Position numbers and translations under genes: made by a program. A stretch of 64,000 bases of DNA from Microthrixaceae bacterium. GTDB lineage: Bacteria > Actinomycetota > Acidimicrobiia > Acidimicrobiales > Microtrichaceae. Below are positions 17,012 to 25,916 of this stretch, in pieces. Location: NCBI GenBank assembly GCA_023957975.1, contig JAMLGM010000001.1, positions 248,001-312,000 on the forward strand, given 5' to 3'. How positions within the stretch are numbered: position 1 is the stretch's first letter; the number at the start of each line of letters is the position of its first letter. The notes beneath the pieces were generated by a model, which was not told the origin of the DNA, ran no database searches, and worked only from the letters and a program-made list of their open reading frames with translations.

Positions 17012-17866
17012 ATGGCCCCGAGGCGGGTATCGATCCGCGGCAGCCTTCGATTCTCCGCCGAGTCGTTGGGCTTCGCACTCGAGACGTTCGCTGGGCCGGT
17101 TGCGGCAGAGGCCTCGTTGCGCCGCCTGGCGGTTGACCCCCGCGATCGGCTGACGTCGTTCGTCGAGTCGGTCGGCCATCGCGTTCGCTTCGACGGCTCG
17201 CTCGTCGAGATCGAACCGGCCGCTGAGGATGGCACCCCACCGTGGAGCGAGCGGGCGGATCGGCTGTTCGCGACGCTGGTGCACTGTGCCGATGGGGGTT
17301 TGCTCAACGTCGAGTCGGCTGGCGAGTCGACGGTGGTGTCGGCCGGCCGAGCGGTGGCTCCATTGGTTGCGGGGGACTTCGAGTGGATCGAGCCGGACCC
17401 GAAACTGCCACCAGGGTCGCGCAGCGTTGCGATTCCCGACTGGGTGCGGCTGTCGTCTGCGATTTCGGAGCGGCAGTTCACGTTGTTGTCGCCGAGCCCG
17501 TTGGCCCCGGCGCTGCCCCCGTCGTTCGCCATGGTCGACCTTGGGGTGACCCCGGCGTCGGCGAACAGCGGTGCCTCCTCGTTCGTGGGACGCATCGGGG
17601 ACGGCGAGATACTGATCGCGTGGCGACCGCTGGACGATGATCGCGGTCACCTCACCCGCGCGTTGCTCGAACGAAACGTCGATCACTCGGTGGGGGGTGC
17701 GCAGGAACTGCTCACTGCGATCGCCGCCGCACGGCTCTACGTCGGGGTGATCCTGTCGGACGACCCGAGTGGCGAGGACCCGCGACTCGGATTCATGGAG
17801 TCGGTCGCGGTGGAGCTCGGTGCGGTCGTGATGGATGGGGTTGGCCGGCTGGTGCGACAGCGCTGA
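17012..17866 (+). CDS. Protein of unknown function
   Basis: A 284-residue soluble protein starting at ATG 17012, right after the glycosyltransferase stop. No signal peptide, membrane helix or known motif is visible. Two similar-sized halves each contain a beta-rich stretch (about 20-140 and 150-280), and the second has GRIGDGEILIAWRPLDDDRGHL. Codon usage is normal for the neighbourhood. It may be linked to the glycosyltransferase by operon structure only; no function is proposed. Confidence 0.65.
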   Translation: MAPRRVSIRGSLRFSAESLGFALETFAGPVAAEASLRRLAVDPRDRLTSFVESVGHRVRFDGSLVEIEPAAEDGTPPWSERADRLFATLVHCADGGLLNVESAGESTVVSAGRAVAPLVAGDFEWIEPDPKLPPGSRSVAIPDWVRLSSAISERQFTLLSPSPLAPALPPSFAMVDLGVTPASANSGASSFVGRIGDGEILIAWRPLDDDRGHLTRALLERNVDHSVGGAQELLTAIAAARLYVGVILSDDPSGEDPRLGFMESVAVELGAVVMDGVGRLVRQR

Positions 17867-17915
17867 CCCATCACGAAACGTGTCGTCTGCGGCCAGCGTC
17901 TGGCTGAATCGTCGA

Positions 17916-18422
17916 CTATTCGGGCGTGTCCGACGTGTCCGACGTGTCCGGCGATGACGGGTCGAACCAGGCCCCGGCCTCGGGGTCGACCTTGATGAAC
18001 CGGGGGTCGATCTCACCCGGCTTGAGTGGCCGCCAGATGAGGTCGAATGCGGTCCAGAGCGTGTGGGTGACCGGCAGGAACAACGTCGGCAGAATGACTG
18101 CGGTGACGAGTGCTGCGAGGAACAACGGGAGGCCAGGAATGCCACCCTCGTTCTGATACGTGAGCAGCGACCCGATCAAGATGACCAGGAAGGTCGCGGT
18201 GAACGTCACGATGGTGTTGAGCCCGATGTAGCCGAGCGAGTGGCCGAAGATTCGTTCGAACTTGAGGGTGCACGTCGGACACTCGGGTCGCATCTTGAAG
18301 TACCTGTGATGCGTATTGCCATGCCCACAGGCGGGACACCGGATGAGCAACCCTCGCATGACCATTTTGAGATTCGACACGCCGAGTTGCTCGCTCGTTT
18401 GTGTCGGGTGCATGGAGTTCAT
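17916..18422 (-). CDS. DUF983 membrane protein with zinc-ribbon head
   Basis: A 168-residue DUF983-type protein. A zinc-ribbon-like head (IRCPACGHGNTHH and RPECPTCTLKFER) is followed by two transmembrane helices (about 68-89 and 98-118). The C-terminus ends in the repeated SDTSDTSDT, encoded by tandem copies of GTGTCCGAC around 17925-17951 on the plus strand. The family's function is unknown. A phosphoribosyltransferase gene lies immediately upstream on the same strand. Confidence 0.85.
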   Translation of the reverse strand: MNSMHPTQTSEQLGVSNLKMVMRGLLIRCPACGHGNTHHRYFKMRPECPTCTLKFERIFGHSLGYIGLNTIVTFTATFLVILIGSLLTYQNEGGIPGLPLFLAALVTAVILPTLFLPVTHTLWTAFDLIWRPLKPGEIDPRFIKVDPEAGAWFDPSSPDTSDTSDTPE

Positions 18423-18456
18423 GTGCCCATCATCGCCGCGCGTTGTCAGCGATGCC

Positions 18457-18939
18457 TCATCGCAGCGGTGGTTCGCTCGACCACGGGAAATTGATCCAGT
18501 CGTCGGTGCGCTTCCAGACGTAGTCGGGCGACAGCAGCGACCGAGGCTTCTCGTAGATCACCAGGGATCGGATCTCCGCGACGACCGGTGCGCAGGTGTC
18601 GACGACGAGCTTGAGGGTTTCGCCGGTGTCTGCCACGTCGTCGACGATGAGCAACTTGGTGTCCGCGAGATCCGCGAGGTTCAGCGCTGGCGGCAACATG
18701 ACGGGCACGTCGAGGCGCTCGTCGACATCGGAGTAGAACTCGACGTTGACCACGCCGATGTTCTTGCAGCTCAACGCGTACGACACGGCCCCACCGATGA
18801 GCAGGCCTCCTCGGGCGATCGCAACGATCCAGTCGGGTTGATATCCGCTGTCGACGACCTGCTGGCTCACCTCACGAACCGCGACGCCGAAGGTCGCGTA
18901 GTCGAGGTCCTCGCGTGGGCCGGTCGTGACTGCTTCCAT
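18457..18939 (-). CDS. Phosphoribosyltransferase (xanthine/hypoxanthine-type)
   Basis: A 160-residue type I PRTase. WIVAIARGGLLIGGAVSYAL provides the pyrophosphate loop, and LLIVDDVADTGETLKL is the PRPP-binding motif. ERLDVPVMLPP forms the flexible region. The C-terminus ends WINFPWSSEPPLR, as in archaeal and actinobacterial purine PRTases that salvage xanthine, guanine or hypoxanthine. The ATG at 18939 is preferred over upstream in-frame starts because residues before it are non-homologous. It lies 35 bases beyond the metallopeptidase stop. Confidence 0.85.
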   Translation of the reverse strand: MEAVTTGPREDLDYATFGVAVREVSQQVVDSGYQPDWIVAIARGGLLIGGAVSYALSCKNIGVVNVEFYSDVDERLDVPVMLPPALNLADLADTKLLIVDDVADTGETLKLVVDTCAPVVAEIRSLVIYEKPRSLLSPDYVWKRTDDWINFPWSSEPPLR

Positions 18940-18973
18940 ACCGAGATGTCCTTCTATGGTGCGAGACGCGGGG

Positions 18974-19435
18974 CTAGCCGATGCGAACCCCTGCCGACTG
19001 GAATGCCGCTCGAAGACTCCCATATTGGTCGAACCCGCAGCGAAGCCGCACGAGTTCGAGTTCGGTGGAGACGAACGCGGGGCCGTGAGGTTCGCTTTGG
19101 GGCACGGTCGTCGCCACGACGAGATGGGCGAGTTCGTGCAGCACCGTGAGCGCGTTCCATGAGCCGTCGCGGATAAGGATGATGTCGCCGCCTGCCACGG
19201 CGAGCGAGGAGCGAGCCGACCGGGAGCGTCGTTCGAGGGCCACGTCGAGGGGAGCGTCGGGAAACGCGTCGAGGTATCCGGGTGAGATCAGCACGGACTC
19301 GACGAATGATTCGACCTCGCGCCAACGACGTAGGCGCGGTCCGATTTGGTCGATGACGCTGTCTTCGGCGTGGTAGACGAGGAACTGTTGCGGGTCGTCG
19401 GCGTCGGGGCGACCGGTGTCGCGAGATCGTGTCAC
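18974..19435 (-). CDS. Putative zinc metallopeptidase (HELAH), TIGR04338-like
   Basis: A 153-residue protein with the zinc signature HELAHLV (about 101-107) and a downstream HGPAF that could supply the third ligand. Its size and the pattern around the motif match a small actinobacterial family annotated as putative metallohydrolases (TIGR04338), of unknown substrate. It overlaps the DUF2786 gene by four bases (19432-19435); this pair is recurrent in actinobacteria. The start is ATG 19435. Confidence 0.8.
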   Translation of the reverse strand: MTRSRDTGRPDADDPQQFLVYHAEDSVIDQIGPRLRRWREVESFVESVLISPGYLDAFPDAPLDVALERRSRSARSSLAVAGGDIILIRDGSWNALTVLHELAHLVVATTVPQSEPHGPAFVSTELELVRLRCGFDQYGSLRAAFQSAGVRIG

Positions 19436-20247
19436 GGGGAGGCTCTTCGCCCGGGGAGGGCGGGGCGTGCTCCGAGACGAGTGTGGCCGATGTCGGCGCG
19501 GTTGCCCGCCGCGGTGCCGGCCCGATGTCCGGACCGCGAGGTACCCGCGCTGACCCGTGACGTGCGGATGTTCGGGTATCGGCGCCGAAAGTCGGTGTGG
19601 ACAGCGTCGGCGCGGTCGGCGAGCACGAGATCGATCGAACGGCTACCGGCGGCCCCACGTTCGCTCGGACCTTGGTTGGTGGACGGGCCGTCGGCTTGGT
19701 TCGCGACCGCGTCCATCGCCCCGCGACGGTCCTGGATCAGGCGGCGGATCACGGTGTCGGCGAACGCGGAGATGAAGCTGCGTCGCCAGCTCGACACCTG
19801 GCTGGATGTCGCCGATCGCGGCTGGTCGGGGGAGTGGACCATCGCGGTCGAGAGTTGGACCAACAAGCTGGTGATCAGGGTCTCGACGAGGGTGAGGTCG
19901 GATGGAAAGCCGACGACTGAAATCACTTCGCCGCCTTGCCCCCCTCGTCGCAATCGAAGAGCTTGGCACCCGAAGGCCGAGGCCACGCCGGCGACGAGAA
20001 TCGACTTCTGAGCGGTGAACGGGCGCAACAGCGTGAGGTGGATCTCATCGGGGACCTCACGATCAGCCTCGCTTTCGCCAGACCACAGCATCGCCGCATC
20101 GATCGCATAGCGCGCCATGAGTTCGGTGGCCTTGGCGGTGAACGCCTCGGCCTCGGCTTCGAAGGTCGTGGCGTCGGCCTTGGCCAACAACGCGCGGATG
20201 GTGTCGAGTCGGGCATCGGAGTCGCGGAGTTGGGCCATGGGCAACAT
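19432..20247 (-). CDS. DUF2786 protein
   Basis: A 271-residue protein. The N-terminal DUF2786 signature is DTIRALLAKADATTFEAEAEAFTAKATELMARYAID, split here as LLAKADATTFEAEAEA (residues about 19-34) and TELMARYAID. DUF2786 is also found in phage and restriction-related proteins, but its role is unknown. The C-terminal 60 residues are basic and low-complexity. Two in-frame starts exist (ATG 20247 and ATG 20238). It is translationally coupled to the metallopeptidase gene by a 4-base overlap. Confidence 0.8.
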   Translation of the reverse strand: MLPMAQLRDSDARLDTIRALLAKADATTFEAEAEAFTAKATELMARYAIDAAMLWSGESEADREVPDEIHLTLLRPFTAQKSILVAGVASAFGCQALRLRRGGQGGEVISVVGFPSDLTLVETLITSLLVQLSTAMVHSPDQPRSATSSQVSSWRRSFISAFADTVIRRLIQDRRGAMDAVANQADGPSTNQGPSERGAAGSRSIDLVLADRADAVHTDFRRRYPNIRTSRVSAGTSRSGHRAGTAAGNRADIGHTRLGARPALPGRRASP

Positions 20248-20398
20248 TGTTGCCGCGACCCCCGACAGTTGGTGTCGCTAGCACCGTCCTCAGGGTGTTG
20301 GGAACAGATGGATGCCGGTGGCCGTTACTCTCGTTCGGCCGCTCGCAGCGATGACGGCCCGTGTTGGGCGACTGTGTCGCGAACCACGAGAGGGTGCC

Positions 20399-21061
20399 AT
20401 GGCTCGTCACATCTGGAAGTTGCTCGGACTCGCCGGAGCGGCGGTTCTTGTCGTGAACCTGCTCGGGGTGAACCCGCTCGGGTGGGTCGCCGATGGCTTG
20501 TGGGCGAGCGACGATCCGCCGGCGGCGGCGGACACGATGCTGTTGTCGATCACCAAGACACAGGATCTGCGAGCGGCGACCGGCGAGTTCAGCGTGCCGG
20601 TCTACTTCGGGACCGAGCAGAACGGTTTCTTGAAGAAGATCATCCCGGACGCGTTCGATGCCGATTCGGGCATTGCGCTCTACCAGGGAAGCGTGGATGC
20701 CTTCATCGACCTCAGCGGGTTGACCGAGGATGACCTCGAGATCGACGAGGCGGCTAACACGCTCACCATCACCGTGCCGGATCCCACGCTGTCGACCCCG
20801 CGTCTCGATCACGAGAAATCGTCGGTGGTGTCGCAGGATCGCGGCGTGTTGACCCGACTGGGTGAGGTGTTCTCCGAGTCTCCGATGGAGGGGCGGGACA
20901 AACTCGACGAAACGGCGGTGAACGAGCTGGCGAAGGCGGCGGCGCAGAGCAATCTCCTCGATACCGCGCGCACGAACGGTGAGGACTTCCTCGTCGCGCT
21001 CGGCGAACAACTCGGGTTCGATCGCGTGATCATCGTGTTCGAGAAGCCGAGCAACCCCTGA
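20399..21061 (+). CDS. DUF4230 membrane-anchored protein
   Basis: A 220-residue protein starting at ATG 20399. An N-terminal hydrophobic helix (about 5-25) could be a signal anchor. The rest is a DUF4230-like extracytoplasmic domain: TMLLSITKTQDLRAATGEFSVPV opens it, and LGEQLGFDRVIIVFEKP closes it. The function of the family is unknown. GAGAGGGTGCC just before the start is a good ribosome-binding site. It stands alone between divergent and convergent neighbours. Confidence 0.8.
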   Translation: MARHIWKLLGLAGAAVLVVNLLGVNPLGWVADGLWASDDPPAAADTMLLSITKTQDLRAATGEFSVPVYFGTEQNGFLKKIIPDAFDADSGIALYQGSVDAFIDLSGLTEDDLEIDEAANTLTITVPDPTLSTPRLDHEKSSVVSQDRGVLTRLGEVFSESPMEGRDKLDETAVNELAKAAAQSNLLDTARTNGEDFLVALGEQLGFDRVIIVFEKPSNP

Positions 21062-21100
21062 GTTCTGGCTTGGCGTCGCGCTTGGCGAGCGCGGAACCCG

Positions 21101-22009
21101 TCAGCGATTCCAGGCGGTGACGAGCGCGTCGATCTGAGCGCGGCGATACGCCTTGGCGACCGGTGCCCACCGTTCGAGGTCGAAGCCGTGATAGGCCCCC
21201 TCGACCACCATGAGTTCCGCGTCCGAGCCGGCTTCTCGCAATCGGCACGCGTAGTCGAGGTCCTCGTCATGGAAGAGGTCGTTGGTGCCGACCCCGACCC
21301 ACGCGCTCGGCAAACCGGTCAGGTCTTCGCAGCGCCCGGGCACCGCCCAGGCGGAGAGCTCCTCTGGACGTCGACCACCGAGGTAGGAGTCCCAACCGAG
21401 CCGATTGCTCGTCGTGCCCCACAGACGCAGCGTCGAGGGGGCGATGTCGTCTCGGTCGGAGCTGCGGTCGTCGAGCATCGGATACGACAGCACCTGGAAA
21501 CACGGCTGGACCTCCCCGCGTTCTCTCGCCAGGATCGCGAGCGCCGCGGCGAGGCCTCCTCCGGCGCTCTCGCCGCCGATGGCGATTCGGTTCGGGTCGA
21601 CGTCGGGCTGACGCGACAGCCATACGAGCGCGTCCCAACAATCCTCGACCGGAGCGGGAAACGGGTGCTGCGGCGCGAGGCGGTATTCGACCGACGCACA
21701 CACGGCACCGTGGCGGCGGGCGATGTGGCGAAGCACACTGTCGGCCATCGACGCCGAACCGATGATGAGTCCTCCGCCGTGCATCCACAACAGCGCCGGA
21801 CGGCCGGTAGATGGCAACGTCGGATCGGTCGGGCGGAAAACCCGAACGCTCGAGGTTGCCGAGCATCGTTCGATCTTCCCGCCGATCGGCGGTCGTCGGC
21901 CGGCGAGACAGGTCAGCCGTTGAATGGTCGGCATCGTGCGCTGGGTGATCGGCGAACGTGGAACGAATCGAGCCAGTCGGAGTTCAGGGTGGAAGCGGTC
22001 GGCGCTCAC
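21101..22009 (-). CDS. Alpha/beta hydrolase, hormone-sensitive-lipase family
   Basis: A 302-residue esterase. The oxyanion motif is LLWMHGGGLIIG, the nucleophile is in GGESAGGGLAAAL, and the acid and His are in GTNDLFHDED and YHGFDLE. This is the HSL (family IV) esterase layout. The GTG at 22009 is the start that does not overlap the upstream SDR gene (16 bases after its stop). The substrate is likely a short-chain ester. It is probably co-transcribed with the SDR gene. Confidence 0.88.
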   Translation of the reverse strand: MSADRFHPELRLARFVPRSPITQRTMPTIQRLTCLAGRRPPIGGKIERCSATSSVRVFRPTDPTLPSTGRPALLWMHGGGLIIGSASMADSVLRHIARRHGAVCASVEYRLAPQHPFPAPVEDCWDALVWLSRQPDVDPNRIAIGGESAGGGLAAALAILARERGEVQPCFQVLSYPMLDDRSSDRDDIAPSTLRLWGTTSNRLGWDSYLGGRRPEELSAWAVPGRCEDLTGLPSAWVGVGTNDLFHDEDLDYACRLREAGSDAELMVVEGAYHGFDLERWAPVAKAYRRAQIDALVTAWNR

Positions 22010-22025
22010 ATCGCCTCGATTCGGA

Positions 22026-22796
22026 TCAGTCGGCGGGCTTGAACGACTTGGTGTCGACGAGTCGTTGGATCCGGTCGCTGAGGTTCGGCGCGGCGACGGC
22101 GAGCGTCGCGACGGCACGAAGTTCGATCGGCGACACGAAACTCTCGGCGGTATTGCGTTGAATCGCCCGCACCACGCCCGCGGCGACGTCGTCGGGCGAT
22201 TTCATGCGAACCACCCTGGGGAGCTGTACGCCATTGTCGGCGAACATGCCGGCGGTGGCGATGAAACTCGGCTCGACGATGCTCACCCCGATGCCGTGCT
22301 CGGCGACATCGTGACGCATCGCCAACGCGAAGCCGCGCAGGCCGAATTTCGTCGAGTTGTACAGACGCGTGTTCGGAGTCGGTGCGAGGCCCGACAGTGA
22401 GCCGACGAAGACGATGTGGCCCGTTCGGCCCTCGTCGATGAGGCGTTGCGCGAACTCGACGGAGAGGTGAATCGGGGAGCGCAGGTTGGTGTCGATGACG
22501 CGGTCGATGTTTTCGGCTGTCTCGCTGCGGATGCCGACGTCGTTGCCGGTGCCGGCATTGGCGATCAGGATGTCCGCAGCGCTCGCCGCCTCGATGAGCG
22601 TGGCGATGGATGTCGGATCCGTGAGGTCGGCGACGACGACGGACGCGTCGAGTTCGTCGGCGAGTTGGTTGAGTTCGGCCTCTCGACGACCCGTCAGAAT
22701 GAGCGTGGCCCCTTCGCGTACGAGACGCCTGGCGATGGCGTGGCCGAGGCCACCGCTGGCACCGGTGAGCAGCACGGTGGACCCGGAGATGTTCAT
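22026..22796 (-). CDS. Short-chain dehydrogenase/reductase
   Basis: A 256-residue classical SDR. It has the cofactor loop TGASGGLG, NAG in ILIANAGTG, and the catalytic Ser/Tyr/Lys in FVGSLSG and YNSTKFGLRG. ASVVVADLTD after strand 3 suggests NADP or NAD use is undecided. The substrate is unknown. It is upstream of and co-directional with the HSL-type esterase, which may act in the same pathway. Confidence 0.9.
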   Translation of the reverse strand: MNISGSTVLLTGASGGLGHAIARRLVREGATLILTGRREAELNQLADELDASVVVADLTDPTSIATLIEAASAADILIANAGTGNDVGIRSETAENIDRVIDTNLRSPIHLSVEFAQRLIDEGRTGHIVFVGSLSGLAPTPNTRLYNSTKFGLRGFALAMRHDVAEHGIGVSIVEPSFIATAGMFADNGVQLPRVVRMKSPDDVAAGVVRAIQRNTAESFVSPIELRAVATLAVAAPNLSDRIQRLVDTKSFKPAD

Positions 22797-22874
22797 CGCG
22801 CCACGGTAGTGCGCGCCGCTCCACAGCGGTTGGGCGTCTGGTAACTGTCAGGGGTCCGCGACAGGGTGGAGGCC

Positions 22875-24959
22875 ATGACCGACGTGGCGACCGATGCGAC
22901 CCGACTGTTGAAACAACTCGCTGGGCCGAGCGCGCGGCTTCGGCCTGCACAGCTTGAGGCGATCGAGGCCGTGGTCGGGCAGCGGCGGCGGGCGTTGGTG
23001 GTGCAGCGGACCGGGTTCGGGAAATCGGCGGTGTACTTCATCGCCGCCAAGTTGTTGCGTGAACGCGGCGCCGGCCCGGCGCTGGTGGTGTCACCGCTGT
23101 TGGCGTTGATGCGCGATCAGGTAGCGGCGGCCGAACGGATGGGCGTGCGTTCGGCGACGATCAACTCCACCAACCTCGAAGAGTGGGCCGACATCGAAGC
23201 ACAACTCGGCGCTGGCGAACTCGACCTGTTGTGCATCAGCCCCGAGCGGCTGAACCATCCGCGGTTCGCTCGTGAGGTGTTGCCGCGTCTCGCTGCGGGG
23301 CTCGGGTTGTTGGTCATCGACGAAGCGCACTGCATTTCGGATTGGGGTCACGATTTCCGCCCCGACTACCGCCGCATCCGCGATGCGATCGCCAACCTCG
23401 ACCCGTCGACTCCGGTGATCGCGACGACGGCGACGGCGAACGAACGGGTGAGCCTCGACGTTGCCGAGCAACTTGGCGACGATGTCTTGGTCCTTCGCGG
23501 CACGCTCGATCGCGAGTCGTTGTCGCTCGGCGTGACGAACCTGGCGACCCAGGCCGAACGCCTGGCGTGGTTGGCGCAACGCATGGTGCAGGTGGAGGGG
23601 ACCGGCATCGTCTATTGCTTAACCGTCGATCAGACTCAGCAGGTCGCCGAGTTCCTGCAGAGGGAGGGTCTCGATGCCCGGGCGTATTCGGGCAAGACCT
23701 CGACCGAGGAGCGCCTCATTCTCGAGGACGACTTCAAAGCGAACCGCCTGAAGGCCCTCGTGGCGACCAGCGCGCTCGGTATGGGGGTCGACAAGGCGGA
23801 CGTGACGTTCGTGTACCACCTGGGGGCGCCACCGTCGCCGATCGCGTACTACCAACAGGTCGGCCGTGCCGGTCGCTCGGTCGATCACGCCGAAGGCTGG
23901 TTGTTGCCGGGGGCTGAGGACCGCGCGATCTGGGAGTACTTCGCCTCGGTCGGGTTGCCCCCCGAACGCCTGGTACAGCGGGTGCTTGAGGCGCTCGGCG
24001 ATGCCACGGAGCGTGGTGCCGGACCCGTGAGCGTTGCCGCGCTCGAGCGACAGGTCGACCTTCGGCGCACCCGGCTCGAGACCCTGCTGAAGATCCTCGA
24101 TGTCGACGGAGCGGTCGAGCGGACCTCTCAGGGGTGGGTGCTCACCGGTCAGCCCTGGGTATATGACCGCGAGCGCGTCGAGCGGGTGGAACAGGCGCGT
24201 CGCGACGAGGCCGATCAGATGGTCGCCTATGCGACGGCGGCGACGTGTCTGATGCGGTTCCTTCGTGAGGCGCTCGACGACCCCGAGGCCGTCGACTGCG
24301 GGAGGTGTTCGGTGTGCACCGGCTCGGGTGACCCGGTGGACCTCGACGAGGCGACCGTTCGTCGTGCCGTCGAGTTCCTCCGCGGCGTCGACGTCGTGGT
24401 GGACGAGCGCAAGCAATGGCCGAGGGGTAACGACGAGTCGATGCCCCGCGGCAACATCAAACCCGACCGCCGGGCGCAGGAGGGACGTGCGCTGTGCCGG
24501 GTAAACGACGCCGGGTGGTGGCCGCTCGTGTCCCGCTGTCGCGAGTTGGGTGAGGCCGATGACGAGTTGATTCGGGGGGTGTTCGCAGCGCTGAAGCGGT
24601 GGTCGTGGGGCGTACGCCCGACATGGGTGACCTACGTCGAGACGGAGGGGGTCGACCCAGCGTCGGGCGCCGCACACCTGGCACGTTCGGTCGCCGAGCG
24701 GATTGCCACCGCTGGCAAGTTGCAGTTAGCTCCGACGTTGACGTGGCGTGGGGGTGTTGGGACGTCGTCGAACTCGGCGTTTCGAGCGACCGACGTGTGG
24801 AACGGCCTCGTGTTGGAACACGAACCGCCGTCGCTGGCGGGGCCGGTGCTGCTCATCCTCGACGAGGTCGATAGCCGGTGGACCCAGACCGTGGCGGCCT
24901 ATCGACTGCTTGAGGCCGGGTCGGGGCCGGTGTTGCCCTTTGCGTTGATACTGCGCTGA
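22875..24959 (+). CDS. RecQ-family helicase with degenerate PRTase-like C-terminus
   Basis: A 694-residue helicase. Motif I is QRTGFGKSAVYF, motif II is VIDEAHCISDWGHDFRPDYR, and motif VI is YYQQVGRAGRS. An RQC-like cysteine set includes CGRCSVC. The C-terminal 100 residues end in PVLLILDEVDSRWTQTVAAYRLL and VLPFALILR, which resembles the PRPP-binding strand of phosphoribosyltransferases fused to actinobacterial RecQ proteins, but with the acidic loop altered. It unwinds recombination and replication intermediates. The ATG at 22875 is preferred because GGTGGAGG lies 3-10 bases upstream; an in-frame GTG exists at 22866. Confidence 0.9.
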   Translation: MTDVATDATRLLKQLAGPSARLRPAQLEAIEAVVGQRRRALVVQRTGFGKSAVYFIAAKLLRERGAGPALVVSPLLALMRDQVAAAERMGVRSATINSTNLEEWADIEAQLGAGELDLLCISPERLNHPRFAREVLPRLAAGLGLLVIDEAHCISDWGHDFRPDYRRIRDAIANLDPSTPVIATTATANERVSLDVAEQLGDDVLVLRGTLDRESLSLGVTNLATQAERLAWLAQRMVQVEGTGIVYCLTVDQTQQVAEFLQREGLDARAYSGKTSTEERLILEDDFKANRLKALVATSALGMGVDKADVTFVYHLGAPPSPIAYYQQVGRAGRSVDHAEGWLLPGAEDRAIWEYFASVGLPPERLVQRVLEALGDATERGAGPVSVAALERQVDLRRTRLETLLKILDVDGAVERTSQGWVLTGQPWVYDRERVERVEQARRDEADQMVAYATAATCLMRFLREALDDPEAVDCGRCSVCTGSGDPVDLDEATVRRAVEFLRGVDVVVDERKQWPRGNDESMPRGNIKPDRRAQEGRALCRVNDAGWWPLVSRCRELGEADDELIRGVFAALKRWSWGVRPTWVTYVETEGVDPASGAAHLARSVAERIATAGKLQLAPTLTWRGGVGTSSNSAFRATDVWNGLVLEHEPPSLAGPVLLILDEVDSRWTQTVAAYRLLEAGSGPVLPFALILR

Positions 24960-25137
24960 GTGCGACAACACGTCCGGCTATGAGCACGAGCGGTCGCCGT
25001 GTTGAAGCGAGTCGGCGCCATGCGTTGCGTGACATCGGTTCGAAGGGGGTGATTCGTGGCCTCACGGCAACGACCTTGGTGGAGGTGACATATGGCGGAC
25101 ACCCTCGTCCGGCTTTCGTGGGGTCTCGGTACCGTAT

Positions 25138-25518
25138 GTGAGTATCAGTTCATATTCGGTGGGTGATGGTCGTTCTACTGGTTCGGGTTGTCGTGGTGTC
25201 CTTTGGTTGAGGTTGGCACGCTGCCTGCTGTCGGTGGTGATGTTGTCTGCGGTGCTCGCGGTTGTGGAACCGCAGGTTGCTTCGGCGGAGCCGGAGGCTG
25301 TTGGGGAGCCGGGGCGTGTGGGGGTGGATCCTGGGGCGTTGGTGTCGGAGCCGCGTGATCTGGGGTCGGAGTTTGCGGCGGGTGTTGTTGATGAGGGGTT
25401 TTCGGAGGAGGAGTTGGCGGTGTTGGCGGCTGGTACTGGTGCGCAGGCTGCCGCACGGCCAGGGCTGCGGTGTCACCGACACGGTGACCTACAGCGATCG
25501 ATGCCGGAAGTTGGTTGA
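25138..25518 (+). pseudogene. Truncated secreted protein (N-terminal fragment)
   Basis: An open frame from GTG 25138 encodes a basic leader, a hydrophobic signal helix (about 25-44) and the cleavage-like VASAEP. An acidic segment follows (EPRDLGSEFAAGVVDEGFSEEELAVLAAG). It then runs into unrelated sequence at about 25450, where an IS1380-type fragment begins on the other strand. The 5' end resembles the start of a large secreted protein such as an RHS/polymorphic toxin, but no toxin domain is visible. The rest is gone. Confidence 0.55.
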
Positions 25519-25768
25519 TTGCGGTGTCCAACACGGTGACGTGATCGACCACGGTGTTCGCACCCGCGTTACCCGGCCGTAGAAGCGCGGCGAGTGTTTC
25601 GCCCGTCGCGTCAGCGAAACAGAACATCGGGTGGAACCCGAACCCGTGTTTGTAGGTCGCAGCAGTGTTCTGCTTGTTTTCGGAGTGGATCTCCACGAGT
25701 GACGCGTCGATGTCCAACACCACCGGCCCGCCAGCAGCGATGTTGGCGGTTCGCCGGATTTGAGTGGG
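25455..25768 (-). mobile_element. IS1380-type transposase remnant
   Basis: The minus strand encodes, in one frame, IRRTANIAAGGPVVLDIDAS, then HSENKQ, YKHGFGFHPMF, ETLAALLRPGNAGAN and VVDHVTVLDTAINQLP. This is the catalytic core start of IS1380-family transposases: a DDE Asp in DIDAS followed by the GFHP and LRPGNAG motifs. The first roughly 100 and last roughly 230 residues are absent, and no terminal inverted repeats are seen. The fragment is dead and lies at the break of the truncated secreted-protein gene. Its ends are approximate. Confidence 0.7.
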
Positions 25769-25853
25769 GGGACGCCCCCCATAGAAGCGCCGCGGCTCTG
25801 TTTGTAGGTTGCTCGGAACGCGGGTCGCCCGGCCCGCCGTTGAAGGAGGACCC

Positions 25854-25916
25854 GTGAGGAAGAGCAGCCTGGCCGTCGGCGGGGCCGCGCGCCGATCGCC
25901 AGAGAGCAAGCCGTGA
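25854..25916 (+). CDS. Possible 20-residue leader peptide
   Basis: GTG 25854 follows an excellent ribosome-binding site (AAGGAGGA at 25843-25850) and opens a 20-codon frame ending at TGA 25914-25916. That stop overlaps the GTG start of the next gene (GTGA). The peptide is basic (about five Arg/Lys). It could be a translational-coupling leader for the downstream gene, or simply the gene's own displaced ribosome-binding site. Low confidence. Confidence 0.3.
   Translation: MRKSSLAVGGAARRSPESKP

Noticed and set aside
15611..18145. Very long minus-strand open frame (844 codons)
   Set aside because: It lies opposite the acyl-CoA ligase, glycosyltransferase and unknown gene, all with clear families; the product is Arg/His-rich without any motif, as expected for an antisense shadow in high-GC DNA.
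24980..25141. 53-codon plus frame overlapping the truncated secreted-protein start
   Set aside because: No ribosome-binding site and an unremarkable product; the GTGA overlap is probably chance.
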